The position numbers and the translations under genes are program-made. Positions 27,869-36,397 of a stretch of 64,000 bases of DNA are shown piece by piece; position 1 is the first letter of the stretch; each line of letters starts with the position of its first letter. The DNA is from Mycolicibacterium rhodesiae JS60 (GTDB lineage: Bacteria; Actinomycetota; Actinomycetes; Mycobacteriales; Mycobacteriaceae): the NCBI GenBank assembly GCA_000230935.2, contig AGIQ01000011.1:49476-113475 (forward strand). The letters run 5' to 3'. Under the pieces are notes generated by a model. That model had not been told where the DNA came from, ran no database searches, and worked only from the letters and a program-made list of their open reading frames with translations.

Positions 27869-28759
27869 TCAGGCTGCTTCGATAGAGGGCGCGGTGCCCA
27901 GCCAGGCGCCCGCGTCGGTGAGGAACGCCGTGCTTGCCCGCAATTCTTGATCGATGGCGGCCAACGGCTTGGTGAGCTGCACCCTGAGGGTCTCGACAAC
28001 CGGGTGATCGGGATCGTTGAATGCCTCTGCGGTCTCAAGGATGTCATGGATGTGACAGGCCAGAAGATACAGGGGATCTGAAGACACGGTTGTGGGGTCG
28101 ATGCGCAACCGATCGTGACGGTCGAACAGTGCATTCGAATCGAGAACGTCCGGGTCGGGCAGAGCGACACGGTGGGCCAGCAACCATTCGGCGACAGCGG
28201 TATTCGTGCTGCGGATCGCGTTGAGCAAGACTGCGGCCTGGTGGCCCAGGTGTGAATCGGCGAATGACGCGATGAACTCCGGCAATTGCGCCAGCCATCG
28301 CAGGCGGTTGCCGTTGAGAACGTAGCTTCCGAGGAGCCATCGGAGATCGTCCATCTGGATGAAGGCGGAATCGTCGAGATCGGCGTCCGCCTGAGCCAAC
28401 TCCACCAAACCGAAGACGTGATCCGCCAGCGGGGTGAGGACCGCGGCGTCGACGCCGGTGATCGGTGTCCAGTCGTCGGCAGACCTGCTGAGCTGTGTCG
28501 CGTCGGCGGGCGGCCGGTCGCGGTCACGCATCCAATATCGGTGCGCTACCGCCAATGTCGTTGCCACGATGCCGATGTTGCACAGGAAGGCTAGCAACGT
28601 GCTCTGGACCGAACGGTGATCGGCAGGCAGCGCGGCCAGTTCCAGCACCGCCGCCGCTGCCGCGATCAGGGCAAGCATGGACAGTCTCAACCAGAGGCGG
28701 CCCGTTCGATCGTCGGTTGCCCCACTTGCCGCGCTCTGCGCTCCGGGGTGGTCAACCAC
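27869..28759 (-). CDS. Unknown membrane protein with two N-terminal TM helices
   Basis: I do not recognise this 296-residue protein. Two hydrophobic helices lie near residues 24-44 (LWLRLSMLALIAAAAAVLEL) and 52-72 (VQSTLLAFLCNIGIVATTLA). The remaining 220 residues are soluble, helix-rich and slightly acidic, with LNGNRLRWLAQLPEFIASFA and LYLLACHIHDILETAEAFN. The GTG start overlaps the stop of the phosphotransferase gene by 8 nt, so both are co-expressed. It converges with the thiolase-like gene, with 12 nt between the two. Confidence 0.6.
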   Translation of the reverse strand: MVDHPGAQSAASGATDDRTGRLWLRLSMLALIAAAAAVLELAALPADHRSVQSTLLAFLCNIGIVATTLAVAHRYWMRDRDRPPADATQLSRSADDWTPITGVDAAVLTPLADHVFGLVELAQADADLDDSAFIQMDDLRWLLGSYVLNGNRLRWLAQLPEFIASFADSHLGHQAAVLLNAIRSTNTAVAEWLLAHRVALPDPDVLDSNALFDRHDRLRIDPTTVSSDPLYLLACHIHDILETAEAFNDPDHPVVETLRVQLTKPLAAIDQELRASTAFLTDAGAWLGTAPSIEAA

Positions 28760-29801
28760 GAACGGTGTCCACGACCCATCGGGGAAGAACAGGCGCCTGA
28801 ACGAAGCCGTGCTCGGCCTGGCCGATACTGCGCAGCAGTACCTGTATCCGGAGGATGCAACAGCCCATCCGGATCATCGAGAACATCTCGTACCAGTCGA
28901 GCGCGACGAGCGGCCGGCCCAGCATCTCCGCGTACCGTGCGATGACCACCTCGCGGGAATCGAACCCGGGAAGTTCCGGGTCGACCGTGACGCCGTGGAC
29001 TTCCGATGTCTGGCGCCGAGTGGCCAGCCACCACCCGAGGTCGGCCTCGGCGGGGCAGATGCAGGCTTGTTCCCAGTCGAGGACCCCCACTATCTGACCG
29101 GAATCGTCGGAGATCGTGTTCGACAGCCGGGCATCACCCCAGCAGATGGACAGCGGGCCGGACTCCTCTGGCTGATGTCGTTCCAGCCAAGCGAAGGCGT
29201 CGCGCATGAGATCTGGGACCTGATTGTCACTCGCCCACGCCAAATACTCCCGCCACCACACGAGTTCGGGACCATTGCCGACGCCGTCGCGGCGTTCCAG
29301 CCACGGTGCCTCCGCGACCGGCACGGTATGCACCCGGTGAAGAGTCTCCAGAAACGAATCGTGCACTCGCTGTTGAATCGCGATGCCGGAGTCGTGCAAC
29401 CAGCCCCGGGTCGCGTACGACGTGTCCGACGGCGTGTGTCCGACGATCCGCGGCATGACGAGGAATTTGGATCCGATCCAGTCCGGGTCCGGTTCGAAAT
29501 AGATGGGGGAGGGTGTGGCCACGTCGTAACGGCGCAAGAGCTCCTGCGTGCGGACCTGACCCTCCAGATCATGCTCAGGGAACACGCCGCCGCCGGACGG
29601 GGGGATACGAATCACGAATTCGCGGGACGAACCAGGCGTCTCGACCGTCAACGCCAGAACTTCGCTGGACCAGCCCGCCGCGCGATTCGCCGCGCGCAGG
29701 TCGGAGACGGTCGCTTCGTCACCGAGTTGCTTGGTGAACCAGCGTCCGAGCCGCAACTGAGTGTCTTCGAGATCGCGCTGCTCGAGACTGATCGCCGCCA
29801 T
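28752..29801 (-). CDS. Phosphotransferase, APH/ACAD10-like kinase family
   Basis: The 349-residue protein belongs to the aminoglycoside phosphotransferase-like kinases often encoded in mycobacterial catabolic clusters. The catalytic loop reads LSICWGDARLSNTI (near 220), where the usual HGD is WGD, a variant I remember from actinobacterial members. The metal-binding segment is GVLDWEQACICPAEADLGWW (near 245). Such proteins may phosphorylate a hydroxyacyl-CoA intermediate. Operator site 5 lies 11 nt upstream of the ATG at 29801. Confidence 0.8.
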   Translation of the reverse strand: MAAISLEQRDLEDTQLRLGRWFTKQLGDEATVSDLRAANRAAGWSSEVLALTVETPGSSREFVIRIPPSGGGVFPEHDLEGQVRTQELLRRYDVATPSPIYFEPDPDWIGSKFLVMPRIVGHTPSDTSYATRGWLHDSGIAIQQRVHDSFLETLHRVHTVPVAEAPWLERRDGVGNGPELVWWREYLAWASDNQVPDLMRDAFAWLERHQPEESGPLSICWGDARLSNTISDDSGQIVGVLDWEQACICPAEADLGWWLATRRQTSEVHGVTVDPELPGFDSREVVIARYAEMLGRPLVALDWYEMFSMIRMGCCILRIQVLLRSIGQAEHGFVQAPVLPRWVVDTVRG

Positions 29802-29812
29802 GTCACTGACTG

Positions 29813-29836
29813 TTACATACCGGCATCCATATGTAA
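29813..29836. promoter_or_regulatory. Island operator site 5 (TTACATA-N10-TATGTAA, best copy)
   Basis: The most symmetrical site: perfect 7-bp arms TTACATA and TATGTAA with 10 nt between, containing GGCATCC. It lies 11 nt upstream of the phosphotransferase start and 241 nt upstream of the divergent P450 start. Confidence 0.75.
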
Positions 29837-29923
29837 AGGAGGTCCGCGTCTGGATGTTGGTACCAGATATCGCGGCCCTGGTTGTTCCGCTACCCCCGTG
29901 GGCGCAACCGGCGATCCGTTGCT

Positions 29924-29947
29924 TTACATCAGCGCATCATGGTGTCA
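29924..29947. promoter_or_regulatory. Island operator site 6 (TTACAT-N12-GTGTCA)
   Basis: Same 24-bp geometry, with the internal GCATC-AT shared with site 5. It lies between site 5 and the P450 start at 30078, so the P450 promoter may be controlled from here separately from the phosphotransferase promoter. Confidence 0.55.
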
Positions 29948-30077
29948 CACTGGGTTGGGTCTGTCGGCCACTTCGGGTTTCGGCGAAACCTGGCTTACGG
30001 CAACGCAATGTCATCGTCTGCGCGACTGGATGGGGCGCGCCGAGCTCCCGGTGGCGAGCCCGAATCGAAAGGCGCCC

Positions 30078-31307
30078 ATGGTCTCTGGCAACGTCGTCGC
30101 ACCGACAGAAGCGCTCAACTTCGACCCGTTCTCCGAAGACTTCTTCAACGGGCCGTTCGAAACCTATCGGCGGCTTCGGGATGAGGCGCCGGTTTATCAC
30201 GACACCAAATACGGCTTCTACGCGCTGTCGCGATACGAGGACGTAGCCCGTGGGATGAAGGATGCGGCGACCTTCTCTTCCGCCCGCGGCATCACGATGG
30301 AGCATTTTCTGCTCGATGAGACGCCCGAAGAGATCGCTACGTTGATCATCGCGATGGATCCGCCGGCTCATACCCGGATGCGCAAGTTGGTCAACAAGGT
30401 GTTCACGCCGCGCGCGATTGCGGGCCTGGAGTCCATGATCCGCCAGACCGTCATCGAATTCGCCGATCAGCACGATCGGCGCTCCTTCGATGCCGTGACC
30501 GACTTCTCTGCTTTGTTCCCGGTCGAGGTGATCTCGAAGATGCTGGGAGTGCCCCCAGATGAACGTCAAGCCGTCCGGTTGCGCCTCGACAAAGCCCTCG
30601 AGCGCCGAGCCGGGGACTTCCGCACTCCGCCCGAGGGAATGGAGGCATCGATCGAGGCGGGCCTCTACTGGTACGAACTAGTTCAGCGGCGGCGCGCCGC
30701 ACCGCAGGATGACATGGTCGGCCGCCTCATCGAGGTGGAGGTGGAGCGCGATGACGGCGGTGTCACCACCCTGTCCGATATCGAGATCACGGCGTTCGTG
30801 TCGCTGTTGGGCGGTGCAGGCGCAGAAACGGTCACCAAGCTGATCGGCAGCGCGGTGGTGTTGTTCGCGCAGCACCCAGATCAGTGGCAGATGCTGCGCG
30901 AGAACCGCAACCTGGTGCCGGCGGCGTTCGAGGAAGTGCTGCGCTACGAGGCGCCGGCGCAGTACAACATCCGTTACAGCACCTGTGACGTCACCCTTCA
31001 TGGCGTGACGATCCCGAAGCACAGTCCGGTGATGATGATCCTCGGCTCTGCCACTCGGGACGAGAGGCGCTTTCCCGATGCCGACCGATTCGACATCACC
31101 CGAGAACACGGTGGGCACAACCTCGGCTTCGGGTACGGGGCGCATAGTTGTCTCGGCGCGGCGCTGGCGCGCATGGAGAGCCGCATCGCATTGAACCTGC
31201 TGCTCGACCGGATGCCGAGGTTTACGGTGGACCGGACCGCCCTCAAGCGCGTCAGTATGACCAATGTCATCGGATACTCGAGCGTCCCGGTCCACGTGAC
31301 TGACTAG
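30078..31307 (+). CDS. Cytochrome P450 (second of three)
   Basis: A 409-residue P450 with I-helix LLGGAGAETVTKLIGS (near 243; the acid-alcohol pair is E-T), K-helix FEEVLRYEAPAQ (near 284) and haem loop FGYGAHSCLGAAL with Cys near 358. The N-terminus FDPFSEDFFNGPFETYRRLR resembles CYP families acting on terpenoid and steroid-like substrates. I chose ATG 30078, with an upstream in-frame ATG at 30030 possible. The open frame further upstream is antisense to the phosphotransferase. An unknown lipocalin-like gene and a VOC gene follow on the same strand. Confidence 0.88.
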   Translation: MVSGNVVAPTEALNFDPFSEDFFNGPFETYRRLRDEAPVYHDTKYGFYALSRYEDVARGMKDAATFSSARGITMEHFLLDETPEEIATLIIAMDPPAHTRMRKLVNKVFTPRAIAGLESMIRQTVIEFADQHDRRSFDAVTDFSALFPVEVISKMLGVPPDERQAVRLRLDKALERRAGDFRTPPEGMEASIEAGLYWYELVQRRRAAPQDDMVGRLIEVEVERDDGGVTTLSDIEITAFVSLLGGAGAETVTKLIGSAVVLFAQHPDQWQMLRENRNLVPAAFEEVLRYEAPAQYNIRYSTCDVTLHGVTIPKHSPVMMILGSATRDERRFPDADRFDITREHGGHNLGFGYGAHSCLGAALARMESRIALNLLLDRMPRFTVDRTALKRVSMTNVIGYSSVPVHVTD

Positions 31308-31366
31308 AGCAGGGGGCCGAGGCCCAAAAGTCATATACCACAGTCGTTTCCGGGAGGATTCACGAA

Positions 31367-32533
31367 GTGCTGTCGACCAACTACGGTGGTTTGGTCCCCG
31401 AGGATGAACTTCTGACCCACCAGATCGTTGACACCTTCGCGACGGTCGCCCAATCGGACCCGTCGTGGACCGAGAAGATCTGGTGCATCGCCCATGCGCG
31501 GGACAACTCATTGCAGGTGGTACTGGGCGTAGGGAAGTACACCAATCGGGGGGTGTTCGACGGGGCCGCCGGCGTATGCCGCGGCACCGAGCAGTGGACA
31601 GTTCGCGCCGGCAGAAGACTTTCGGCCGATCCGTCCGGCACCGGCGTCGGTCCGATCCACTACGAGGTGATCGAGCCGCTGAAATCTGTCCGGCTGAGGC
31701 TGGATGCGAATGAGCATGAGCCAATCGCCTTCGATGTCGTTCTCGAGGGTGACTTCCCGGCATCGTTGGAAGACCCGTGGCCGGACCGAAGTCCCGACGG
31801 ATATCGCGTCACCCATAATGTGTTGCGCTACCACCAGATCGGGACCGCATCGGGTTGGGTGGAGGTCGACGGTGAGCGATGCGACTTCAAGCGTGACGAG
31901 TGGATCTCCATCCGTGACCATTCGTGGGGACTTCGGCCAGGTGTGGGCAAGCCGATACCCGGCCTGCCGCGTCGCGGCCGACACAAGATCGAGCAGATGT
32001 TCATGACGTGGCTGCCGATGACACTTGTCCGCGCGGACGGATCGGCGTACTCCTTGTTCGTCTTCCTTCAGCAGGAGCGCGGCGACGGCTACACGCAGAT
32101 GCGCAGCCAGGCCGAACAACAGAATGACGACGGGACATCGTCACGGTTTGCCGACGTCGAGCAGCACCTGCACTTCGACGATGCCAACCGACGATTCGTC
32201 CGCGGCACGATCACACTCCGAGACAGTGACGGCACCGAGCGCCCGCTCACCGTTACCGCGGCTGGCCCCACGGGATTTCACCTCGGCACTGCGGGTTACT
32301 ACGGCTGGAACGACTGGGTGTATGGCGAGTGGGTGGGTGAGCTCCGGGTTGAGGGAAACCACGTGACGGACTGCGACGACCCGGTGAACGCACGAAAGCT
32401 ACATCAGTTGCGGGACTTACTGGTCCGCGTCGAGGACCCCGTCGGCGGCGGAGTCGGCTTCGGAAACATGGAGACGTTTGCGCTCGGCGCCGTTCCGGAG
32501 CTTGGCCTCACCGCGGAAAACTCGTTCCTCTGA
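31367..32533 (+). CDS. Unknown protein, possible AttH/CrtC-like lipocalin fold
   Basis: The 388-residue protein shows no signal peptide or TM helix. Beta-rich segments such as WISIRDHSWGLRPGVGKP (near 183-200), YSLFVFLQQERGDGYTQM and HLGTAGYYGWNDWVYGEW recall proteins related to AttH and hydroxyneurosporene synthase, a double-lipocalin fold that binds hydrophobic molecules. This is a resemblance, not an identification. Start GTG 31367 follows GGGAGG. It sits between a P450 and a VOC protein on one strand, so it may hold or hydrate a lipophilic intermediate. Confidence 0.6.
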   Translation: MLSTNYGGLVPEDELLTHQIVDTFATVAQSDPSWTEKIWCIAHARDNSLQVVLGVGKYTNRGVFDGAAGVCRGTEQWTVRAGRRLSADPSGTGVGPIHYEVIEPLKSVRLRLDANEHEPIAFDVVLEGDFPASLEDPWPDRSPDGYRVTHNVLRYHQIGTASGWVEVDGERCDFKRDEWISIRDHSWGLRPGVGKPIPGLPRRGRHKIEQMFMTWLPMTLVRADGSAYSLFVFLQQERGDGYTQMRSQAEQQNDDGTSSRFADVEQHLHFDDANRRFVRGTITLRDSDGTERPLTVTAAGPTGFHLGTAGYYGWNDWVYGEWVGELRVEGNHVTDCDDPVNARKLHQLRDLLVRVEDPVGGGVGFGNMETFALGAVPELGLTAENSFL

Positions 32534-32546
32534 AACAGGGAGCAGC

Positions 32547-32996
32547 ATGACGTTGCTACACCACGCCGGGTTGTGCGTGTCCGACATGGAGACCTCGTTG
32601 CGGTTCTATCGGGACTGCATCGGCATGACCGTCTTGGCGGACAAGGTCCTGCACGCCGACCTCGAGCCACTCTTGGGCGTACACACCGAGCGGATACGGA
32701 CGGTATTCCTCGGCGACGAGTCGCACCCGGACGGTGGGATCGTCGAGCTACTCGACCTCGGTGTGCCAGCGGTGAGTGAGTCGGCTCCGCAGCCTGGCTT
32801 GCCCGGAAGAGGCGTGTTTCTGCTCTCGCTGCAGGCGGACATCGACGATGTACTTTCGCGCCTCGACGCCGCCGGGCTCGGATCGTTACGGCGCGTGATG
32901 CCGACGCCGGGCGGTGGATTGGCGGCCACCGTGGTCGATCCCGATGGAGTGATGGTCGAGCTGCTGGCACGAGGGCGCCTCGCGATCATGGACTAG
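32547..32996 (+). CDS. VOC/glyoxalase-superfamily protein
   Basis: A 149-residue vicinal-oxygen-chelate protein with two beta-alpha-beta-beta-beta modules: LHHAGLCVSDMETSLRFYRD (residues 4-23) with the first His, and a C-terminal ATVVDPDGVMVELLARG with the last Glu. Members act as lyases, epimerases (such as methylmalonyl-CoA epimerase) or ring-cleaving dioxygenases, so the reaction is open. It starts 13 nt after the upstream gene and belongs to the P450 operon. Confidence 0.8.
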   Translation: MTLLHHAGLCVSDMETSLRFYRDCIGMTVLADKVLHADLEPLLGVHTERIRTVFLGDESHPDGGIVELLDLGVPAVSESAPQPGLPGRGVFLLSLQADIDDVLSRLDAAGLGSLRRVMPTPGGGLAATVVDPDGVMVELLARGRLAIMD

Positions 32997-33041
32997 CGCG
33001 CGTCTGACCACATTCACAGCGGATGGCCGCGGGCGTTACGG

Positions 33042-33923
33042 TCAGCGTCCGGTCCACGGGAACGCCTTGAGATAACCGCCGGCATCCACTCTGAGTTGCT
33101 GGCCGGTGACGTACCGCGCTGCATCCGATGCGAGGAAGAGGACCGCCTCACTGATGTCCGACGGCTCGACATAGGGAACCGGAATGGCATTGAGCACAGG
33201 GAAAGTCAATTCCGCGTCTTCGCGCGTCGGATTGTCGAGGTCCGGGCGGAAGGTGTGGTACATGGTCGGGTTGTGCAGCATATCGGTGTTGACGTTCGTG
33301 GGATGTACTGCATTCACCCGGATGAACTTGGGTGCCAACTGCAGTGCGAGATCGTTGACATAGTGAGCCACCACTTGCTTGGAGAACGCATAACCGGCCC
33401 CGCCCGGAGCGGCCTCGCCGTCTCCCAAGCTCTGGCCTTGCACGGAGGCCAGGTACGCCGCCAATGAACCCGTTGCCACGATCGACGCGCCGGCCTCGAG
33501 ATGTTTCAAAGCCGCATGAATCACGTTCATGACGCCGATGAGGTCGACGTCGACCGCATCGACGAATGCCTGAATCGGCAGGTTTGCCGTCAGCGGGGCG
33601 ATGCCTGCGTTGGCCACCACGATGTCGAGTTTGCCGAATTCGGCTACCGCGGCGTCGATCGCTTTCGTGACGGCGGCCCGATCACGCACATCGACGATGG
33701 CGGTGTGGACCCGCTGTCCCTCTTTCTCGATCAACCGCGCGGTCTCATCGAGGTCTTCCGGCCGGGCAAGCGGGTAGTCATTGGTCTCGATGTCCTCGCA
33801 GATGTCAAAGGCGATGATGTCGGCGCCTTCGGCTGCGAGCAGCTGCGCATGTGACCGGCCTTGGCCGCGAGCGGCGCCGCTGACGAGGGCAACCTTTCCC
33901 TCGACGCGTCCTTTTCTGTCCAT
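33042..33923 (-). CDS. Mycofactocin-coupled SDR oxidoreductase
   Basis: The 293-residue SDR starts VALVSGAARGQGRSHAQLLA, where the ARGQGRSHA loop is the hallmark of the mycofactocin-coupled SDR subfamily. Further motifs are DIVVANAGIAPL and GYAFSKQVVAHYVNDLALQL with the catalytic Tyr-Lys, and the C-terminal GQQLRVDAGGYLK. These enzymes keep NAD tightly bound and pass electrons to mycofactocin during alcohol oxidation. Start ATG 33923 follows GAAAGGA. It may oxidise the same alcohol class as the Zn-ADH. Confidence 0.9.
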   Translation of the reverse strand: MDRKGRVEGKVALVSGAARGQGRSHAQLLAAEGADIIAFDICEDIETNDYPLARPEDLDETARLIEKEGQRVHTAIVDVRDRAAVTKAIDAAVAEFGKLDIVVANAGIAPLTANLPIQAFVDAVDVDLIGVMNVIHAALKHLEAGASIVATGSLAAYLASVQGQSLGDGEAAPGGAGYAFSKQVVAHYVNDLALQLAPKFIRVNAVHPTNVNTDMLHNPTMYHTFRPDLDNPTREDAELTFPVLNAIPVPYVEPSDISEAVLFLASDAARYVTGQQLRVDAGGYLKAFPWTGR

Positions 33924-33998
33924 GGGTGAATCCTTTCTGTAGTGACCAACGTGGCTCTCGGATCGGCGAATCGTGATTCGCTTGTCGTCGATGCGGAT

Positions 33999-35480
33999 TC
34001 AGCCGCCCCTTGCGGCGATCATGGCCGTGCGGTTCACCTTGGTGGCCTCGGTGCGCGGGATGGCGTCGACGAACTCGACTGTCTTGGGAACCTTGTACGC
34101 CGCGAGCCTGCTCTTGGCGAAGGCGATGATCTCCTGCTCGGCCGGTGGTGCGGCGGGCTCGCTGGGCTGCACTACCGCGTGAACCCTTCGCCCCCATCGC
34201 TCGTCGGAGATGCCGATGACCACGACGTCGGCGATTTGCGGGTGATCGATCAAGGCGGATTCGACTTCGGCTGGGAACACGTTCGCACCGCCCGTGACGA
34301 TCATGTCGGTACGCCGATCCGCGATGTACAGGTATCCGTCGGCGTCCAGATGCCCGAGGTCACCGGCGGAGGTGTAGCCGTCATCGGTCGTCGGAAGCGG
34401 CTTTGCGCCACCGATATAGCGATATCGGCCGGTCATCGGAGCCCGCAGATAGATTTCGCCGATCTCACCCGGTCCGAGGATCTCGCCGCCCGAGCCGACG
34501 ATACGAATCTCGGTGTCACGAAATCCCCGACCGACGCTGCCCGGATGCTCTAGCCACTCATCCCCTCTGAGTGCAGCCAGTCCGAGGTTCTCCGTCATTC
34601 CATAGGACATCACCACCTGCTCCGGGCTGAGCAGCTCGAACCACCGGCGCAGGACACCAGGCGGCATCACGGCAGCGCCCTGGAGAATCCAGTCGACACT
34701 GGACAGATCACGGTTACCGACATCGGGGCGGTCGGCGATGCGGGACAGCATCGTCGGTGTCGCCGTGAACGTCGTGACGCGATGCCTCTCGATAGCGTCC
34801 AGGACCAAGCCGGCGTCGAACCGCTCCAGTATCACCAGGCGGTCCCCGCCGAGCAGATAGTTGAGCGGGTTGAAGCCATTGGTGTGGTACATCGGCGCGG
34901 GCACCAAGATGGTCTGTGGTTGGCTCACCGGCCGCCAGTTGGCCATGAACGGAGTGCTCGTCTCGGGCGTCCACAGTGCCGGCGAAGCGTTGAGAATGAC
35001 CTTGGGTAGTCCCGTCGACCCGGAACTGCAAATACCGTTGGTCGCGGGAGCGATCACATCGGGCAGCGCCGTGTCCTCGGAGCGGTCGGCGAGCGCGGCC
35101 AGCTCAGGCAGCGAACTCTCATTGAGGATGAAGGCCGGTGCGATGACGTCGAGTAATCGCTGTCTCTCCCATTCGGGGAGGTCCCAACGCATCGGGATCG
35201 GTATTGCACCGATCTTCCACGCTGCCAACGCCGCCACCACGAGCTCGATCGAGTTCGGCACCGACAAGACGACCATGGCGCCGACCCGAAGGCCCGTCGC
35301 CTGCAGCGCCCGAGCCCACGCATTCGCCGCTCGTTCCAATTCGTTCCATGTCAATGCTCTTTCACCATGCTCGCGGCTGATGAAAGTCAGTGCGGCCCCG
35401 CGCGGATCGGCGAGCGCGCGGACTGTCAGTTGTCGCCCGTAGGAGACTTCTTCGCCGGGTGCGGGCGGGATGACTGTCAT
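33999..35480 (-). CDS. AMP-dependent acyl-CoA ligase
   Basis: A 493-residue ANL-superfamily ligase with a shortened phosphate loop, GICSSGSTGLPKVIL (near 145), A5 motif MSYGMTENLGL (near 270), A7 motif TSAGDLGHLDADGYLYIADR (near 360), A8 TDMIVTGGANVFPAEVE and the C-terminal Lys in EATKVNRTAM. It would activate a carboxylic acid for the four acyl-CoA dehydrogenases encoded upstream in the same operon. Start ATG 35480 overlaps the preceding stop by 4 nt (ATGA). The open frame upstream of it is antisense-like and excluded. Confidence 0.87.
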   Translation of the reverse strand: MTVIPPAPGEEVSYGRQLTVRALADPRGAALTFISREHGERALTWNELERAANAWARALQATGLRVGAMVVLSVPNSIELVVAALAAWKIGAIPIPMRWDLPEWERQRLLDVIAPAFILNESSLPELAALADRSEDTALPDVIAPATNGICSSGSTGLPKVILNASPALWTPETSTPFMANWRPVSQPQTILVPAPMYHTNGFNPLNYLLGGDRLVILERFDAGLVLDAIERHRVTTFTATPTMLSRIADRPDVGNRDLSSVDWILQGAAVMPPGVLRRWFELLSPEQVVMSYGMTENLGLAALRGDEWLEHPGSVGRGFRDTEIRIVGSGGEILGPGEIGEIYLRAPMTGRYRYIGGAKPLPTTDDGYTSAGDLGHLDADGYLYIADRRTDMIVTGGANVFPAEVESALIDHPQIADVVVIGISDERWGRRVHAVVQPSEPAAPPAEQEIIAFAKSRLAAYKVPKTVEFVDAIPRTEATKVNRTAMIAARGG

Positions 35481-36397
35481 GAGAACAACGTCTCCACCCG
35501 GCCGGCGCCCACATCCGACACCAGCCGCATCGCCAGCTCCTCGCCACCGACGGGGAGCCGCAGCAGAGGCTGGATGTGCCGGTCGATGACGCTGATATCG
35601 GATTCGTCGCAGAAGCCCAGTGCGCCCAGGAGCTGATGGCAGGTACGCATGATGTTCACCCCGGTCTCGACGGCCTTGAGTTTGAGCATGAGTGCATCGC
35701 TGGAGGCGATCTCGGGGGGCACCGAATTCCACCGCCAGAGGGTGTATTTCGCCAGTTCTTCGACTCCGCGCAGACTCACACTCGCATCGGCCAGTGCGAA
35801 GCGGACAGTCTGGAAGCTCGCCAGCGGCTGACCGAACTGCGTGCGGGCCTGAACATGCTCGGCTGCGATGGTGAATGCCTGGTCGAGAGTGCCCAACAGT
35901 CGCCACGAGTCGAGAATCAGATGGAGGTTCACGTCGGATGCCGGGACACTGCCTGACGGCGTGAGTTGCTCGGCGCGGACCACGAAGGGACCGAGCTTGG
36001 CAGCTCGTCGTGCCCCGCGAAACCCGCGGTATCCGGTGCCGTCCAGGTCGGCCAACAGCCACTCGCCGTCGAGGTCGCCATGGTCGACACGAGCCGTGCG
36101 CGGATCGATGAGAGCCAGCCGAGCGCCGTCCAACGCCAACAACTCGTCGACGACGGGATAGGGCAGCAGGGCCTTGCCGGCGCCGCGACACAGAACGGCT
36201 GCGGCCAGCGTGTCGTCCGCATCGGTTCGCACCGCCAGCTCATGGGCACCGACGTCACTCAAGGCTCGCGCGGCTTGCAGGCGCAGTGCGCCGTCAGTCT
36301 CGGCGAGTAGAGCCCATTGTGGACCGCCCAATTTGGCCAATCGGTCCGTCACTATCCGGGCGTAGTCACGAATATGTTGTGGCAGCGACGTTTCCAT
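35477..36397 (-). CDS. Acyl-CoA dehydrogenase, short partner subunit (pair A)
   Basis: The 306-residue protein has the C-terminal helical domain of acyl-CoA dehydrogenases (TQFGQPLASFQTVRFALADA near 190; CHQLLGALGFCDESD near 265). The middle FAD-binding block that reads S-E-P-E-A-G-S-D in its neighbour is missing, and it is about 80 residues shorter. It resembles the degenerate partner of heteromeric FadE enzymes such as FadE28/29 in cholesterol side-chain breakdown. Start ATG 36397 overlaps the stop of the next gene by one base (TGATG). Confidence 0.82.
   Translation of the reverse strand: METSLPQHIRDYARIVTDRLAKLGGPQWALLAETDGALRLQAARALSDVGAHELAVRTDADDTLAAAVLCRGAGKALLPYPVVDELLALDGARLALIDPRTARVDHGDLDGEWLLADLDGTGYRGFRGARRAAKLGPFVVRAEQLTPSGSVPASDVNLHLILDSWRLLGTLDQAFTIAAEHVQARTQFGQPLASFQTVRFALADASVSLRGVEELAKYTLWRWNSVPPEIASSDALMLKLKAVETGVNIMRTCHQLLGALGFCDESDISVIDRHIQPLLRLPVGGEELAMRLVSDVGAGRVETLFS

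Noticed and set aside
28677..30077. Very long upstream extension of the second P450 frame
   Set aside because: It overlaps the phosphotransferase gene on the other strand and has Arg/Pro-rich shadow composition. The P450 fold starts after ATG 30078.
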